64,000 bases of DNA from Paenibacillus sp. BK033 (lineage in GTDB: Bacteria; Bacillota; Bacilli; Paenibacillales; Paenibacillaceae), in NCBI RefSeq assembly GCF_004345425.1, contig NZ_SLVP01000001.1:1116001-1180000 (forward strand), written 5' to 3'. Positions within the stretch are counted from its first letter, which is position 1; every line of letters starts with the position of its first letter. Made by a program: the position numbers and the translations under genes. Under the pieces are notes generated by a model, which made no database searches, was not told the origin of the DNA, and saw nothing but the letters and a program-made list of their open reading frames with translations. Below, in pieces: positions 29,155 through 38,614 of the stretch.

Positions 29155-29328
29155 GTGTCTGAAACTAAAGTTCGCAAAAACGAAACTATTGATGCTGCGC
29201 TTCGCCGCTTTAAACGTTCCATCGCTAAAGATGGTGTTTTGGCAGAGGTGAAAAAACGCAAGCATTATGAAAAGCCAAGTGTAAAGCGCAAGAAGAAGTC
29301 CGAGGCTGCGCGTAAGAGAAAGTTTTAG
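29155..29328 (+). CDS. rpsU: 30S ribosomal protein S21
   Basis: The product has 57 residues, with the S21 core [20 protein letters not shown] and a basic tail [18 protein letters not shown]. The start is GTG at 29155 with GGAGGGAGGG upstream. An in-frame ATG at 29104 would add 17 residues with no ribosome site. It is followed 15 bases later by yqeY, the same pair as in B. subtilis. Confidence 0.96.
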   Translation: MSETKVRKNETIDAALRRFKRSIAKDGVLAEVKKRKHYEKPSVKRKKKSEAARKRKF

Positions 29329-29343
29329 GAGGATCCTTCCATA

Positions 29344-29787
29344 ATGAACCTGAGCGATAGATTGAACGACGATATGAAGCAAGCCATGAAGAATCAGGAC
29401 AAGTTCAAGCTGACCACGATTCGCATGATTCGTGCGGCTGTTAAAAATTTGGAGATTGATTTGAAGCGTCCTCTCGAGGATGCGGAAGTGGTAGATATAC
29501 TTAGTCGTGAAATCAAACAACGTAAAGATTCCCTCCAAGAATTTAGCAAAGCCGGCCGAGATGATCTGGTTACAGATCTTTCAGCAGAAATTGAAATTAT
29601 TAGTCAATACCTTCCCGCACAGCTGACCGAAGAAGAGATAAAAGCGATTGTAACGCAGACCATCCAGGAACTCGGTGCTTCTTCCAAAGCCGAGATGGGA
29701 AAAGTCATGGGTGCGCTTTTGCCAAAAACAAAAGGGCGCGCTGATGGTAAACTAGTAAATCAATATGTACAACAATTTCTGCAATAA
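29344..29787 (+). CDS. yqeY: GatB/YqeY domain-containing protein
   Basis: This 147-residue helical protein starts MNLSDRLNDDMKQAMKNQDK and has LREEIKQRKDS-like and KAEMGKVMGALLPKTKGRAD motifs. It matches YqeY, which is related to the C-terminal tail of the amidotransferase subunit GatB and may bind tRNA. The function is not established. It lies with rpsU in a two-gene unit ended by a terminator. Confidence 0.93.
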   Translation: MNLSDRLNDDMKQAMKNQDKFKLTTIRMIRAAVKNLEIDLKRPLEDAEVVDILSREIKQRKDSLQEFSKAGRDDLVTDLSAEIEIISQYLPAQLTEEEIKAIVTQTIQELGASSKAEMGKVMGALLPKTKGRADGKLVNQYVQQFLQ

Positions 29788-29802
29788 CTATATGTTCGGA
29801 CG

Positions 29803-29829
29803 AAAACACCCCTTTCGAGGGGTGTTTTT
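29803..29829 (+). terminator. Rho-independent terminator after yqeY
   Basis: AAAACACCCC / GGGGTGTTTTT over TTTCGA is a perfect stem with a T-tail. Confidence 0.9.
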
Positions 29830-29909
29830 GCTTTACTTATGACAATTTTGAAACATAATGTTCATATGTGCGTATTAACGGTTACTGATTGAAAAGGAGG
29901 AGCGACACT

Positions 29910-31286
29910 TTGCAAACGAAACGATGGCGCATTGCAGCTGTCATCTGGCCTCTTCTAATGCTTGTTTCTATGCTGCTGGTTACGGCAGGCGGACTGGCAA
30001 CCGGCAGTAAAACCGCGCATGGAGCGGAAGGATCAGCACTTGGTCCCGCGGTTTACGTTGTGCCGGTCAAGCAAACGGTGGAATCCGGATTGAAGTCGTT
30101 TTTGGAGCGGGCATACCAAGAAGCAGCGGAAGCAAAAGCGGAGAGAGTCGTGCTGGTGATCAATACGTTTGGCGGAGAAGTAACCAGCGCGGAGGAGATT
30201 GGCGAATTGATCCGCAAAAGCAGCGTTCCTACTACGGCATACGTAGAAGGCAAAGCGGTATCCGCGGGGACTTATATTGCGCTTAATGCGCAAAACATAG
30301 TCATGGAACCTGGAAGCACCATTGGCGCTGCGGCAGTCGTTAACGGCTCGGGCGATCTCATCGATAACCCGAAGGTTGTTTCCTTCTGGGTGAAGACGAT
30401 GAGGGAGGCCGCGGAGCTAAACGGCCGTGACCCGGATATCGCTGCCGCAATGGTGGATCCCGGTGCGACATTGCCGCTGCCGGACCTCAAGCAGGTGAAG
30501 CAATCCGGCCAGATTCTGACCTTAACGGCCGATGAAGCGATTAAGGTTGGATATGCCGAATACAAAGCGGAGTCCCTGGAAGACGCAATCAAATGGCTGG
30601 GGCTAGAAAATCGCGATCGGATCGAACTTAAACCTTCGATTGCGGAGAAGATTGCTTCCTGGCTCGTAAATCCGATCGTCATGACCGTGTTGTTTATCCT
30701 GGGCATCGCGGGTATTGCGATTGAGCTGTTTGTCCCGGGCTTTGGCGTTCCGGGCATTGTAGGTATTCTGTCGTTTGGCTTGTATTTCTTCGGTCATTAC
30801 ATTGCGGGATTTGCGGGGATGGAGTCCGTTGTGCTCTTTATTGTCGGCATAGCCTTGTTGTTGATCGAGGTATTTGTGCCGAGCTGGGGAATTCTCGGCA
30901 TTCTGGGCAGCGCCTCGCTGATCGCCGGCGTGTTGACAGCGGCTTCGAATCCGATGACGGCATTTATTTCGCTCGTTATCGCGCTGGCGGCTGCTGCCGT
31001 TATCCTGTATTTTGTTGTCCGTAAATACAAGGACAGAGGAATCTGGAACAAATTCATTTTGCGCGAGAAGCTGACAACCGAGCAAGGATATTTGTCCGCG
31101 GAAACCAAAGAGGAGCTTCTTGGCCAGGAGGGGATTGCGATAACGCCTCTCCGCCCGGCGGGCACGATTCAAATTGGGGATAACCGGATAGACGTTGTGA
31201 CATCCGGCGAATTTATCGCTTCCGGCAAGACGGTAAAGGTAATAAAAACCGAAGGGACTTGGGTTGTCGTAAGAGAGGTCCTGTAG
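29910..31286 (+). CDS. nfeD: NfeD family membrane serine protease homologue
   Basis: This 458-residue protein has an N-terminal signal/anchor (WPLLMLVSMLLVTAGG). A ClpP-like domain follows with VLVINTFGGEV and the Ser-Lys type site AVSAGTYIALNAQ. Several membrane segments (about 245-365) come next, and a C-terminal OB-fold NfeD domain (GQEGIAITPLRPAGT). NfeD proteins pair with flotillins, and floA is the next gene. TTG 29910 with AAGGAGGAG upstream is the likely start; a TTG at 29889 precedes that ribosome site. Corresponds to B. subtilis yqeZ. Confidence 0.9.
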   Translation: MQTKRWRIAAVIWPLLMLVSMLLVTAGGLATGSKTAHGAEGSALGPAVYVVPVKQTVESGLKSFLERAYQEAAEAKAERVVLVINTFGGEVTSAEEIGELIRKSSVPTTAYVEGKAVSAGTYIALNAQNIVMEPGSTIGAAAVVNGSGDLIDNPKVVSFWVKTMREAAELNGRDPDIAAAMVDPGATLPLPDLKQVKQSGQILTLTADEAIKVGYAEYKAESLEDAIKWLGLENRDRIELKPSIAEKIASWLVNPIVMTVLFILGIAGIAIELFVPGFGVPGIVGILSFGLYFFGHYIAGFAGMESVVLFIVGIALLLIEVFVPSWGILGILGSASLIAGVLTAASNPMTAFISLVIALAAAAVILYFVVRKYKDRGIWNKFILREKLTTEQGYLSAETKEELLGQEGIAITPLRPAGTIQIGDNRIDVVTSGEFIASGKTVKVIKTEGTWVVVREVL

Positions 31287-31322
31287 GATAATAGAAAAAA
31301 ATGACATGGAGGGTTATACCCA

Positions 31323-32306
31323 ATGGACGGAATGGTATCAGTTTTAATTATTGTAGTGGTAGCGATTATTGCTCTATCGGTATTCCTCAGCTTTTTCCCG
31401 ATCATGCTGTGGATTTCCGCGCTGGCATCCGGCGTTCGGATCGGCATTATCACGCTGGTAGCAATGCGTCTCCGCCGAGTAACGCCAAGCCGGATCGTGA
31501 ATCCGTTGATTAAGGCAACAAAAGCGGGGCTAGGGCTTACGATTAATCAGCTTGAGAGTCACTTCCTCGCCGGCGGTAATGTTGACCGTGTCGTTAACGC
31601 CTTGATTGCGGCGCAACGCGCGAACATTCCGCTCGTCTTCGAGCGTGCGGCAGCCATTGACCTTGCTGGCCGCGATGTTTTGCAAGCCGTGCAAATGAGC
31701 GTAAATCCCCGCGTAATCGAGACGCCTATCGTAGCTGCGGTTGCGAAGGACGGCATTGAAGTGAAGGTTAAAGCCCGCGTTACGGTACGCGCTAATATCG
31801 AACGCCTTGTCGGCGGTGCCGGCGAAGAGACGATTATCGCCCGGGTCGGCGAAGGGATCGTTACAACGGTAGGCTCCTCCAACTCGCATAAAGACGTTCT
31901 CGAGAACCCGGACATGATCTCCCGTACCGTCCTTGGCAAAGGCCTTGATGCAGGCACGGCCTTTGAGATCCTGTCCATCGATATCGCGGACGTAGACGTA
32001 GGCAAAAACATCGGCGCACACCTGCAAACCGAACAGGCGGAAGCCGACAAGCGGATTGCGCAGGCGAAGGCCGAAGAGCGCCGCGCGATGGCGGTCGCAC
32101 AGGAGCAAGAGATGAAGGCCCGCGTCGTAGAGATGCGCGCGAAGGTCGTGGAATCCGAATCTCAGGTGCCGCTTGCGATGGCGGATGCTCTGAAATCCGG
32201 TAAAATCGGCGTTATGGATTACATGAACCTTAAAAATATCGAAGCCGATACCCAAATGAGAAATACGATTGGCAAGCCGGACACTCCTAACGATAAAGAC
32301 AACTAA
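31323..32306 (+). CDS. floA: Flotillin-like protein FloA
   Basis: FloA organises membrane microdomains in Bacilli. The 327-residue protein has an N-terminal hydrophobic hairpin (about 6-42). An SPFH/band 7 domain follows (about 60-230, [21 protein letters not shown]). Then comes the Ala/Glu-rich coiled coil [26 protein letters not shown] is upstream of the ATG. It forms a pair with nfeD, 36 bases upstream. Confidence 0.95.
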   Translation: MDGMVSVLIIVVVAIIALSVFLSFFPIMLWISALASGVRIGIITLVAMRLRRVTPSRIVNPLIKATKAGLGLTINQLESHFLAGGNVDRVVNALIAAQRANIPLVFERAAAIDLAGRDVLQAVQMSVNPRVIETPIVAAVAKDGIEVKVKARVTVRANIERLVGGAGEETIIARVGEGIVTTVGSSNSHKDVLENPDMISRTVLGKGLDAGTAFEILSIDIADVDVGKNIGAHLQTEQAEADKRIAQAKAEERRAMAVAQEQEMKARVVEMRAKVVESESQVPLAMADALKSGKIGVMDYMNLKNIEADTQMRNTIGKPDTPNDKDN

Positions 32307-32341
32307 GGCGCTTAAGCCGTGTCAAGCAAGGAGGTGCTGGC

Positions 32342-32833
32342 GTGAAAATAATAAGTTTCCTTCTCGAAAATATATATTGGGTGATCGTGGTGGGCGGAGT
32401 GCTGTTCTCGATATTCGGGCGTTCGGGCGCGAAGAAGCGCACGAACCGGATGCCGAGTTTTGGAGGAAGCAACGAGCGTGAGCCGCATAGACCGGTCAAC
32501 CGTCAAGATCCGGTATGGGAAGAGGATGACGAAGAAGAATATCAGTCTCAGAAGCCCGTATCGGCTGGTTCCTCCCTTCAGGGAGAAGGGGGAGGCACAG
32601 GGGAGGGCGGCAGGTCGCAAACGCTGGAGAGGGCGGTTCAGGCGGTACCGAGCCGGCCTGCGGAGCCTCCTCGTGCGCGGCTGGCAGCAACCGCCAAGCC
32701 CCAGACGGCAGTGGCTCCTGCAGTTGCAAGTCAGAGCGAAATTGCGAATCCCAAAGCCGACGAGCTGCGCAAAGCGGTCGTATGGGCCGAAATATTGGGT
32801 CCGCCGCGTTCCAAGCGCCCCTTCGGCAAATAG
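32342..32833 (+). CDS. Single-pass membrane protein with disordered tail, 163 residues
   Basis: One membrane segment (about 6-26, LENIYWVIVVGGVLFSIFG) is followed by a basic stop-transfer GAKKRTNR. A long acidic and Pro/Ala/Gln-rich region comes next. A short conserved-looking end, LRKAVVWAEILGPPRSKRPF, closes the protein. It starts with GTG, preceded by AAGGAGGTG. It takes the place of yqfB between floA and yqfC in B. subtilis, but I see no similarity I can defend. The C-terminal WAEILGPPRSKRP could be a binding motif. Confidence 0.75.
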   Translation: MKIISFLLENIYWVIVVGGVLFSIFGRSGAKKRTNRMPSFGGSNEREPHRPVNRQDPVWEEDDEEEYQSQKPVSAGSSLQGEGGGTGEGGRSQTLERAVQAVPSRPAEPPRARLAATAKPQTAVAPAVASQSEIANPKADELRKAVVWAEILGPPRSKRPFGK

Positions 32834-32844
32834 ATCTTATAACC

Positions 32845-32898
32845 ATAACAGCCGGGCAATGATGCGATCATGCATCGTTGCCCGGCTGTTATTTTTTT
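32845..32898 (+). terminator. Rho-independent terminator
   Basis: ATAACAGCCGGGCAA pairs with TTGCCCGGCTGTTAT, a 15 bp perfect stem, followed by TTTTTT. Confidence 0.92.
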
Positions 32899-33005
32899 AT
32901 TCGGCTGCGCTTCCCCATATATCTCATAAATCGTTCCGACGTCGCATATTTTGGTACAGTACAATAATGTGCACTCGCGCGGCGGAGGGGGACAATGGAT
33001 CAGCT

Positions 33006-33293
33006 ATGGGCCGTATAAACCGAAAATTTCGAAAATGGACTGCCGATATATTGGATTTGCCCCAGGATGTGGTCTATGATCTGCCCCGCATGACGATGAT
33101 CGGCGACCGACAGCTCTATATCGAGAATCACCGCGGCGTGCTTCATTTCTCCAGCGATAAGCTGAGACTGGCCTTAAGCAAAGGCGAGCTGGAAGTGACG
33201 GGAACCTCGCTTGTCATACGCACGATCTGGACGGAAGAGGTATTCATAGAGGGTCAAATTAAAAGTATCGAAGTAAGGGATCAGGAGGGATAA
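33006..33293 (+). CDS. yqfC: Sporulation protein YqfC
   Basis: This 95-residue protein contains DLPQDVVYDLPRMTMIGDRQ and LYIENHRGVLHFSSDKLRLA, typical of YqfC, a sigma-E-dependent protein encoded beside yqfD. The ATG at 33006 fits the family length. The GGAGG site at 32984-32988 is 17 bases away, which is long. It is better placed for an out-of-frame ATG at 32995 that encodes only MDQLWAV before a stop at 33016-33018. An in-frame ATG at 32967 has no ribosome site. Translation of yqfC may therefore depend on coupling. Confidence 0.88.
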   Translation: MGRINRKFRKWTADILDLPQDVVYDLPRMTMIGDRQLYIENHRGVLHFSSDKLRLALSKGELEVTGTSLVIRTIWTEEVFIEGQIKSIEVRDQEG

Positions 33294-33295
33294 GC

Positions 33296-34489
33296 ATGGC
33301 GGGTCAATGGCTGCAGTGGGTACGCGGTGTCGTCACGGTGCATATCAGGGGCGGACAACCTGAACGGCTTGTGAACAGGGCTCTCGAAGGGGGGCTCGAG
33401 CTGTCTTCCATTCGATGGACAAGCGGTGGGAAGCTGGAATTCGAGCTGTCTGTAGGCGATTTCTTCCGTCTTCGCCCGTTCTTGAAAGAGACAGGCTGCA
33501 GGGCGCATGTCGTTAAACGGGAAGGGATGCCCTTCTGGCTGGTCCGTTTCGAGAAAAGAAAATTTTTCGCGATCGGGATCGGCCTGTTTTTTGTCGGCAT
33601 ATATTTGCTGTCTTCGCTTGTCTGGTCCGTTGAGGTGAAAGGGAATGTAAAGCTTACCGAGGAACAGATATTAACGGCGGCCAAGAAGGAAGGAATCTTT
33701 CCGATGCAATGGTCGTTCAAGCTTAAGGATAAAGATCTGTTATCCAAGGAATTGGTCACCGATCTTCCCGGAACGGCCTGGGTTGGCGTAGAGAAAAAAG
33801 GGACAAGGATCGTTATTCAAGTCGTTGAATCGACGGAAGCGGAGAAGGCGGAGCTGCAAAATCCTCGGCATCTGGTAGCTTCGAACGATGCGGTCATAAC
33901 GGAGATTTATACCGAGAAGGGCCGCCCCGTCGTCAAGAAGAACATGAAAGTCAAAAAAGGCCAGACGTTAATCTCGGGAACGATCGGAGGCGGTGCGTAC
34001 ACGCAGTCGGTTGTGGCAAAGGGGAAGGTGCGCGGCCTCGTATGGTATGAATTCAATGTGGCTTCTCCTCTCACGCAGGAGGTTAAAGTATATACGGGAG
34101 AGAAGAAAACAAAGTGGTACGCTGTAATAGGCAGCCGTGCGCTTCAGGTAAGCGGTTATGGCAAAAACCCGTTTGATTCGTCCGAGAACGTTGTTGTGGA
34201 GGAGCAGGCGTCATGGCGCGGGTTGAAGCTGCCGTTCGGGCGGCTCAAGAAAACGATTATGGAGGTCCGCACCGATGAAAGGGAGCTTACGGAAGAGGAA
34301 GCGAAAAACAACGGAATGCTCCAGGCGAAGGCCGATATCATGCTCAAAGCAGGCAAGGACGCGGTTATATTAAAGGAAATTGTTTTGCATGAAAAGACGG
34401 ACAATGGTAAAGTTTATATGAAAGTTCTTTTTGAAGTGGAGCAATCAATCGTAGAAGAGATGCCACTAGTCCAGATGCAAGGAGAATGA
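33296..34489 (+). CDS. yqfD: Sporulation protein YqfD
   Basis: This 397-residue protein has a cytoplasmic N-terminal domain. One membrane segment follows (about 84-105, FAIGIGLFFVGIYLLSSLVW). The extracytoplasmic region has the family motifs LPGTAWVGVEKKGTRIVIQV and KGQTLISGTI. It is induced in the mother cell in B. subtilis and required for normal sporulation, though its role is not clear. It starts two bases after the yqfC stop codon, and its own stop overlaps the phoH region. Confidence 0.93.
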   Translation: MAGQWLQWVRGVVTVHIRGGQPERLVNRALEGGLELSSIRWTSGGKLEFELSVGDFFRLRPFLKETGCRAHVVKREGMPFWLVRFEKRKFFAIGIGLFFVGIYLLSSLVWSVEVKGNVKLTEEQILTAAKKEGIFPMQWSFKLKDKDLLSKELVTDLPGTAWVGVEKKGTRIVIQVVESTEAEKAELQNPRHLVASNDAVITEIYTEKGRPVVKKNMKVKKGQTLISGTIGGGAYTQSVVAKGKVRGLVWYEFNVASPLTQEVKVYTGEKKTKWYAVIGSRALQVSGYGKNPFDSSENVVVEEQASWRGLKLPFGRLKKTIMEVRTDERELTEEEAKNNGMLQAKADIMLKAGKDAVILKEIVLHEKTDNGKVYMKVLFEVEQSIVEEMPLVQMQGE

Positions 34490-34491
34490 GG

Positions 34492-35466
34492 TTGTTGCAG
34501 AGTGAAGCAAAAGTAGTCAAAATTCCGCTCCAAAATGCAGTAGAGGGCTTGGCCGTGTTTGGTCCCCAAGATAAGTATCTAAAGCTTGTGCAGCAACAGA
34601 TGGAGGCTACTCTGTCTTCCCGCGAAGCGGAAATTGTTATTTCCGGTCCGGCGCAAGAGGTGGAGTCGCTAGAGCAGTTTTATAACGTGCTGCTTCAGCT
34701 GGTCCGCGGCGGGTATACTCCGTCCGAGAGAGACATTACTTATGCGCTTGATCTTGCGCGCAACATGCAAGCGGAAGAACTGCTCGATTTGCTTAAAGCT
34801 GAAATTACGACGACTTACAGAGGCAAGCCGATCCGCGTGAAGACGATCGGTCAGCGTCATTACGTGAAGACAATCAAGAAGCAGGATATCGTGTTCGGCA
34901 TTGGCCCCGCCGGTACCGGCAAAACCTATCTTGCGGTTGTTCTTGCCGTAGCGGCGCTTAAGGAAGGCTCTGTTAAAAAAATAATGTTGACCCGTCCTGC
35001 GGTTGAAGCCGGCGAAAATCTGGGCTTCCTGCCTGGCGACCTGCAAGAAAAGGTGGATCCGTATCTGCGCCCGCTCTATGACGCGCTGCATGACGTATTA
35101 GGTCCGGACCAGACGGCAAAGGCGTTTGAGCGCGGAACCATCGAGATCGCTCCTCTTGCTTATATGCGGGGACGCACGCTGGATGATTCGTTTATTATTT
35201 TGGACGAAGCGCAGAACACAACCCCGGAGCAAATGAAAATGTTCCTGACAAGGCTTGGTTTTGGCTCGAAAATGGTGATTACGGGCGACGTGACGCAGAT
35301 TGATTTGCCGCGGGGCAAAAACTCCGGGTTAATCGAAGCGCAGCGCATTTTGAGAGATATTGAGGAAATTGGTTTTATTCATTTTTCCGAGCAGGACGTC
35401 GTTCGCCATTCCTTGGTTCAGAAAATAATCGTGGCATACAACTGGGACGCTGAAAACAAAGCATAG
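34492..35466 (+). CDS. phoH: PhoH family ATPase
   Basis: PhoH-like ATPases are linked to RNA metabolism. The 324-residue protein has the Walker A GPAGTGKT (about 138-145) and Walker B IILDEAQNT. It also has VITGDVTQIDLP and an N-terminal KH-like region. TTG at 34492 is taken as start: AAGGAG ends seven bases upstream. The in-frame ATG at 34486 is only one base after that site. The overlap or near-overlap with the yqfD stop suggests coupling. The order yqfD-phoH-pgpH matches B. subtilis. Confidence 0.92.
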   Translation: MLQSEAKVVKIPLQNAVEGLAVFGPQDKYLKLVQQQMEATLSSREAEIVISGPAQEVESLEQFYNVLLQLVRGGYTPSERDITYALDLARNMQAEELLDLLKAEITTTYRGKPIRVKTIGQRHYVKTIKKQDIVFGIGPAGTGKTYLAVVLAVAALKEGSVKKIMLTRPAVEAGENLGFLPGDLQEKVDPYLRPLYDALHDVLGPDQTAKAFERGTIEIAPLAYMRGRTLDDSFIILDEAQNTTPEQMKMFLTRLGFGSKMVITGDVTQIDLPRGKNSGLIEAQRILRDIEEIGFIHFSEQDVVRHSLVQKIIVAYNWDAENKA

Positions 35467-35483
35467 AGAGGAATGTCCGCTCG

Positions 35484-37724
35484 ATGAATCAGACTCAGGC
35501 CGGAAAACAAATTAACCTTCAACAGACAAAATCGGCTGGCTGGAAGCAGAGCACGGCTGTTCGAGTCCTGCTCTTGTTTTTGTTTGCGCTGCTGTTTTAT
35601 TTCAGTCTCGCTCCCCATCTTGTACCGGAAACCTACGATATCCAGGTGGATGCGCCCAGCGACAAGGATATCGCTGCTCCGCATCAGATATTCGACAGCA
35701 AGGCAACGCTGGAAGCGCAGGAAGAGGCAGCGAATAAAATCGATTCGATCTATTCGAATGTCGCGTTGCGCAACGAACAGCTGATCGATCAAATTTTCGT
35801 CCGGATCGAGCAGCTTAATCTGGATGATCAGGTGACGGTGCAAAACAAGGTTGAAATTTACCGGAATGAGATTCCCGGCAAATATGATGCGTTTGTCGAT
35901 AATTTCGTAAAAATGAATATGGGCACCGGCAAGTACAACGATTCGCTGCTTGAAGAAATGTCGAAGGTCATCAAGGAGCAGGCGTACACGATTCCGGAAG
36001 AGACGTTCTACAAGCTTCCGAATCTGACGCTGGATCAACTGGAGGAAATGCGCTCCGTCGGGCAGGATGTCGTCCGCAAGCTAATGAGCGAGCAGCTCCG
36101 CGATGCGGAAACGGCGCGCACGAAGGTTGCGGAGCTGGTTAACGCAAGCTCGCTGACCAACCGCTCCAGCCGCGAAATTGTGCAGGAGCTGGCACGGTTT
36201 ACGATTATGCCTAACCGGTTCCTCGATCAGCAGGCAACGGACGAAGCCAAAATTCTCGCGAAGCAGAATACGCCTCAGGTTGTGATCAAAGAAGGCGACC
36301 TCATCGTGAAAAAAGGCGAGATTATTACGCCCGAGATGTACGAGCTGCTGAAGGAATCCGAGCTTCTGCAGGACAAGCGCAATTATTGGCCGCAGCTTGG
36401 ACTGCTGCTGATGTCCATCATGATCGTGGTTGGCCTGTATACGTATATACACCAATACGGGACCAGCGACTCGACCAAGCCAAGCTACGGCAATACTCAT
36501 CTGCTGATGCTCTGGCTCATTTATCTGATCAATATTATCACGATGCAAGTTATTTCCCTTACGCAGACCGATTCCGCGCCTTATGCCGGTTATTTAGCCC
36601 CGGCCGCGCTTGGAACGATGCTGATTACGCTGCTGCTGGATGTGAATCTGGCGATTATCAGCTCGGTTTTGTTTGCGCTTTGCGGAAGTATTATACTAAA
36701 TACGCAAACCGGTCAAATTTTCGACTATCAATACGGGTTTGTTATTATCGTGGTTTCCCTGGCGGCGATATTCTCGATTCACCGGGCAAGCCAGCGGTCT
36801 ACCATCCTTAAGGCGGGAATTATGGTCAGCTTGTTTGGTTCGCTGGCCGTATTGTCGCTTATGTTCCTGAAGGAGCAGCTTGAGCAAGGGCCGCTCGTTT
36901 ATTCTCTTGCATTCGCGTTTGCTAGCGGACTATTAACGGCGATTCTTGTCATTGGGCTTATGCCGTTCTTCGAAATTACGTTTGGCATATTGTCGGCGCT
37001 GAAGCTCGTAGAGCTGTCGAATCCGAATCATCCGCTGCTTCGCAAGCTGCTTACGGAGACGCCTGGCACCTACCATCACAGCGTAATGGTCGGCAATCTT
37101 GCCGAAGCGGCTGCCGAGTCGATCGGAGCGGACGGACTTCTTTGCCGCGTAGGTTCGTATTATCACGATATCGGCAAGACGAAGCGGCCAAGCTATTTTA
37201 TCGAGAATCAGACGAATATGGAAAATCCGCATGATACCATCGAGCCAAAGCTGAGCAAATCGATTATCGTCGCCCATGCCCGCGACGGGGTTGATATGCT
37301 GAAGGCGCAAAATATTCCGAAGCCGATCCGGGATATCGCGGAGCAGCATCATGGGACAACCTCCTTGAAGTTCTTCTACTTCAAAGCGTTGAAACAAGCG
37401 GAGGAGCAGGGGTTAACCGTGAATTTCACGGAGGATGACTACCGTTATCCGGGTCCAAAAGCGCAATCGAAGGAAGCGGCGATCGTTGGTCTGGCCGATT
37501 GCGTGGAAGCGGCCGTCCGCAGCCTGCGCAGCCCTACGGTGGAGCAGGTAGAGGCGATGATTCAGAAGATTATTAAAAGCCGCGTGGATGACAATCAATA
37601 TAATGAGTGCGATCTGACGATGAAGGAGCTCGACAAGATTGCCCATTCTTTGAAAGAAAGCGTTATCGGCATATTCCACTCGCGGATTGAATACCCGGAA
37701 GACGTAAAACCAAAGGAGCGTTAA
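35484..37724 (+). CDS. pgpH: PgpH-type HD-domain c-di-AMP phosphodiesterase
   Basis: PgpH hydrolyses cyclic di-AMP. The 746-residue protein has a membrane segment near 25-45 and a large extracytoplasmic 7TMR-HDED region (about 50-310). A seven-helix membrane block follows (about 320-500). The cytoplasmic HD domain contains GTYHHSVMVGNLAEAAAE and YYHDIGKTKRP (H561, D562). It corresponds to B. subtilis yqfF. It ends six bases before ybeY. A potassium or osmotic stress signalling role is known for the family. Confidence 0.93.
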   Translation: MNQTQAGKQINLQQTKSAGWKQSTAVRVLLLFLFALLFYFSLAPHLVPETYDIQVDAPSDKDIAAPHQIFDSKATLEAQEEAANKIDSIYSNVALRNEQLIDQIFVRIEQLNLDDQVTVQNKVEIYRNEIPGKYDAFVDNFVKMNMGTGKYNDSLLEEMSKVIKEQAYTIPEETFYKLPNLTLDQLEEMRSVGQDVVRKLMSEQLRDAETARTKVAELVNASSLTNRSSREIVQELARFTIMPNRFLDQQATDEAKILAKQNTPQVVIKEGDLIVKKGEIITPEMYELLKESELLQDKRNYWPQLGLLLMSIMIVVGLYTYIHQYGTSDSTKPSYGNTHLLMLWLIYLINIITMQVISLTQTDSAPYAGYLAPAALGTMLITLLLDVNLAIISSVLFALCGSIILNTQTGQIFDYQYGFVIIVVSLAAIFSIHRASQRSTILKAGIMVSLFGSLAVLSLMFLKEQLEQGPLVYSLAFAFASGLLTAILVIGLMPFFEITFGILSALKLVELSNPNHPLLRKLLTETPGTYHHSVMVGNLAEAAAESIGADGLLCRVGSYYHDIGKTKRPSYFIENQTNMENPHDTIEPKLSKSIIVAHARDGVDMLKAQNIPKPIRDIAEQHHGTTSLKFFYFKALKQAEEQGLTVNFTEDDYRYPGPKAQSKEAAIVGLADCVEAAVRSLRSPTVEQVEAMIQKIIKSRVDDNQYNECDLTMKELDKIAHSLKESVIGIFHSRIEYPEDVKPKER

Positions 37725-37730
37725 CAAAGC

Positions 37731-38228
37731 ATGAGCTTGCAATTAGACTGGAGCAACGAACAAGACAAAATGGAGATTCCCGATCAATGGGTGGCGAGAC
37801 TGGAGCAGCTTCTTCAGATCGCCGGCGAGATGGAAGGACTTACGGACGGCGAAGTGACTCTGACCTTTACGGATAACGAGCAGATTCACCAGCTTAACCG
37901 CGAATACCGCAATATCGACCGTCCTACTGATGTCTTATCGTTCGCCATGCAGGATGACGGGACGGAAGAGCTCGATATTATTTTCGAAGTGGAGAGCGAG
38001 GATGAGATGGATCCAATCTCCGGCATGCTTGGCGATATCGTAATCTCGATTGAGAAAGCCCAGGAGCAGAGCGAGGATTACGGCCATTCCCTGGAAAGGG
38101 AGATCGGGTTCCTGTTCGTGCACGGCTTCCTCCATTTGCTCGGTTATGACCATATGGACGATGCGGGCGAAGCCGAAATGACGGCAAAACAGGAAGCCGT
38201 TCTTCAGAAGGCAGGTCTGTCGCGTTAA
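37731..38228 (+). CDS. ybeY: Endoribonuclease YbeY
   Basis: YbeY is a metal-dependent RNase for 16S rRNA 3' processing and ribosome quality control. The 165-residue protein has YRNIDRPTDVLSFAM and the zinc motif HGFLHLLGYDH (three histidines). The stop codon overlaps the dgkA start (TAATG). It is essential in several Firmicutes. Confidence 0.95.
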   Translation: MSLQLDWSNEQDKMEIPDQWVARLEQLLQIAGEMEGLTDGEVTLTFTDNEQIHQLNREYRNIDRPTDVLSFAMQDDGTEELDIIFEVESEDEMDPISGMLGDIVISIEKAQEQSEDYGHSLEREIGFLFVHGFLHLLGYDHMDDAGEAEMTAKQEAVLQKAGLSR

Positions 38229-38590
38229 TGCTGAAGTTTATCCGCAGCCTGTCTTTTGCTTGTTCGGGAATTGCCTTGGCTGTCCGGTCTCAGCGTCATA
38301 TGAAAATTCATACGGCGGCTGCCGTTATGGTGTGTCTGTTAGGGGCGTTCCTGCCCCTGACCCGGCTGGAATGGGCGGTGCTGTTGTTAACGATGGCGAT
38401 TGTGTTCACCCTGGAGATGGTTAATACGGCGATCGAAAAAACCGTTGACCTTGCGAGTCCCGGCATTCACCCGCTTGCGAAAGCGGCTAAGGATATTGCT
38501 GCCGGTGCCGTGCTGGTCGCGGCATGCTGCGCGATTATTATTGGGCTGCTCATTCTTGGGCCGCCCTTATGGCATTTTATATTGGATTAA
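38228..38590 (+). CDS. dgkA: Diacylglycerol/undecaprenol kinase family protein
   Basis: This 120-residue membrane protein has three to four hydrophobic helices and the family signature LEMVNTAIEKTVDLA. In B. subtilis the DgkA homologue phosphorylates undecaprenol rather than diacylglycerol. It starts by overlap with the ybeY stop and precedes cdd, as in B. subtilis. Confidence 0.92.
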   Translation: MLKFIRSLSFACSGIALAVRSQRHMKIHTAAAVMVCLLGAFLPLTRLEWAVLLLTMAIVFTLEMVNTAIEKTVDLASPGIHPLAKAAKDIAAGAVLVAACCAIIIGLLILGPPLWHFILD

Positions 38591-38614
38591 TACGAAGAAT
38601 AGGAGTTGGGGCTC

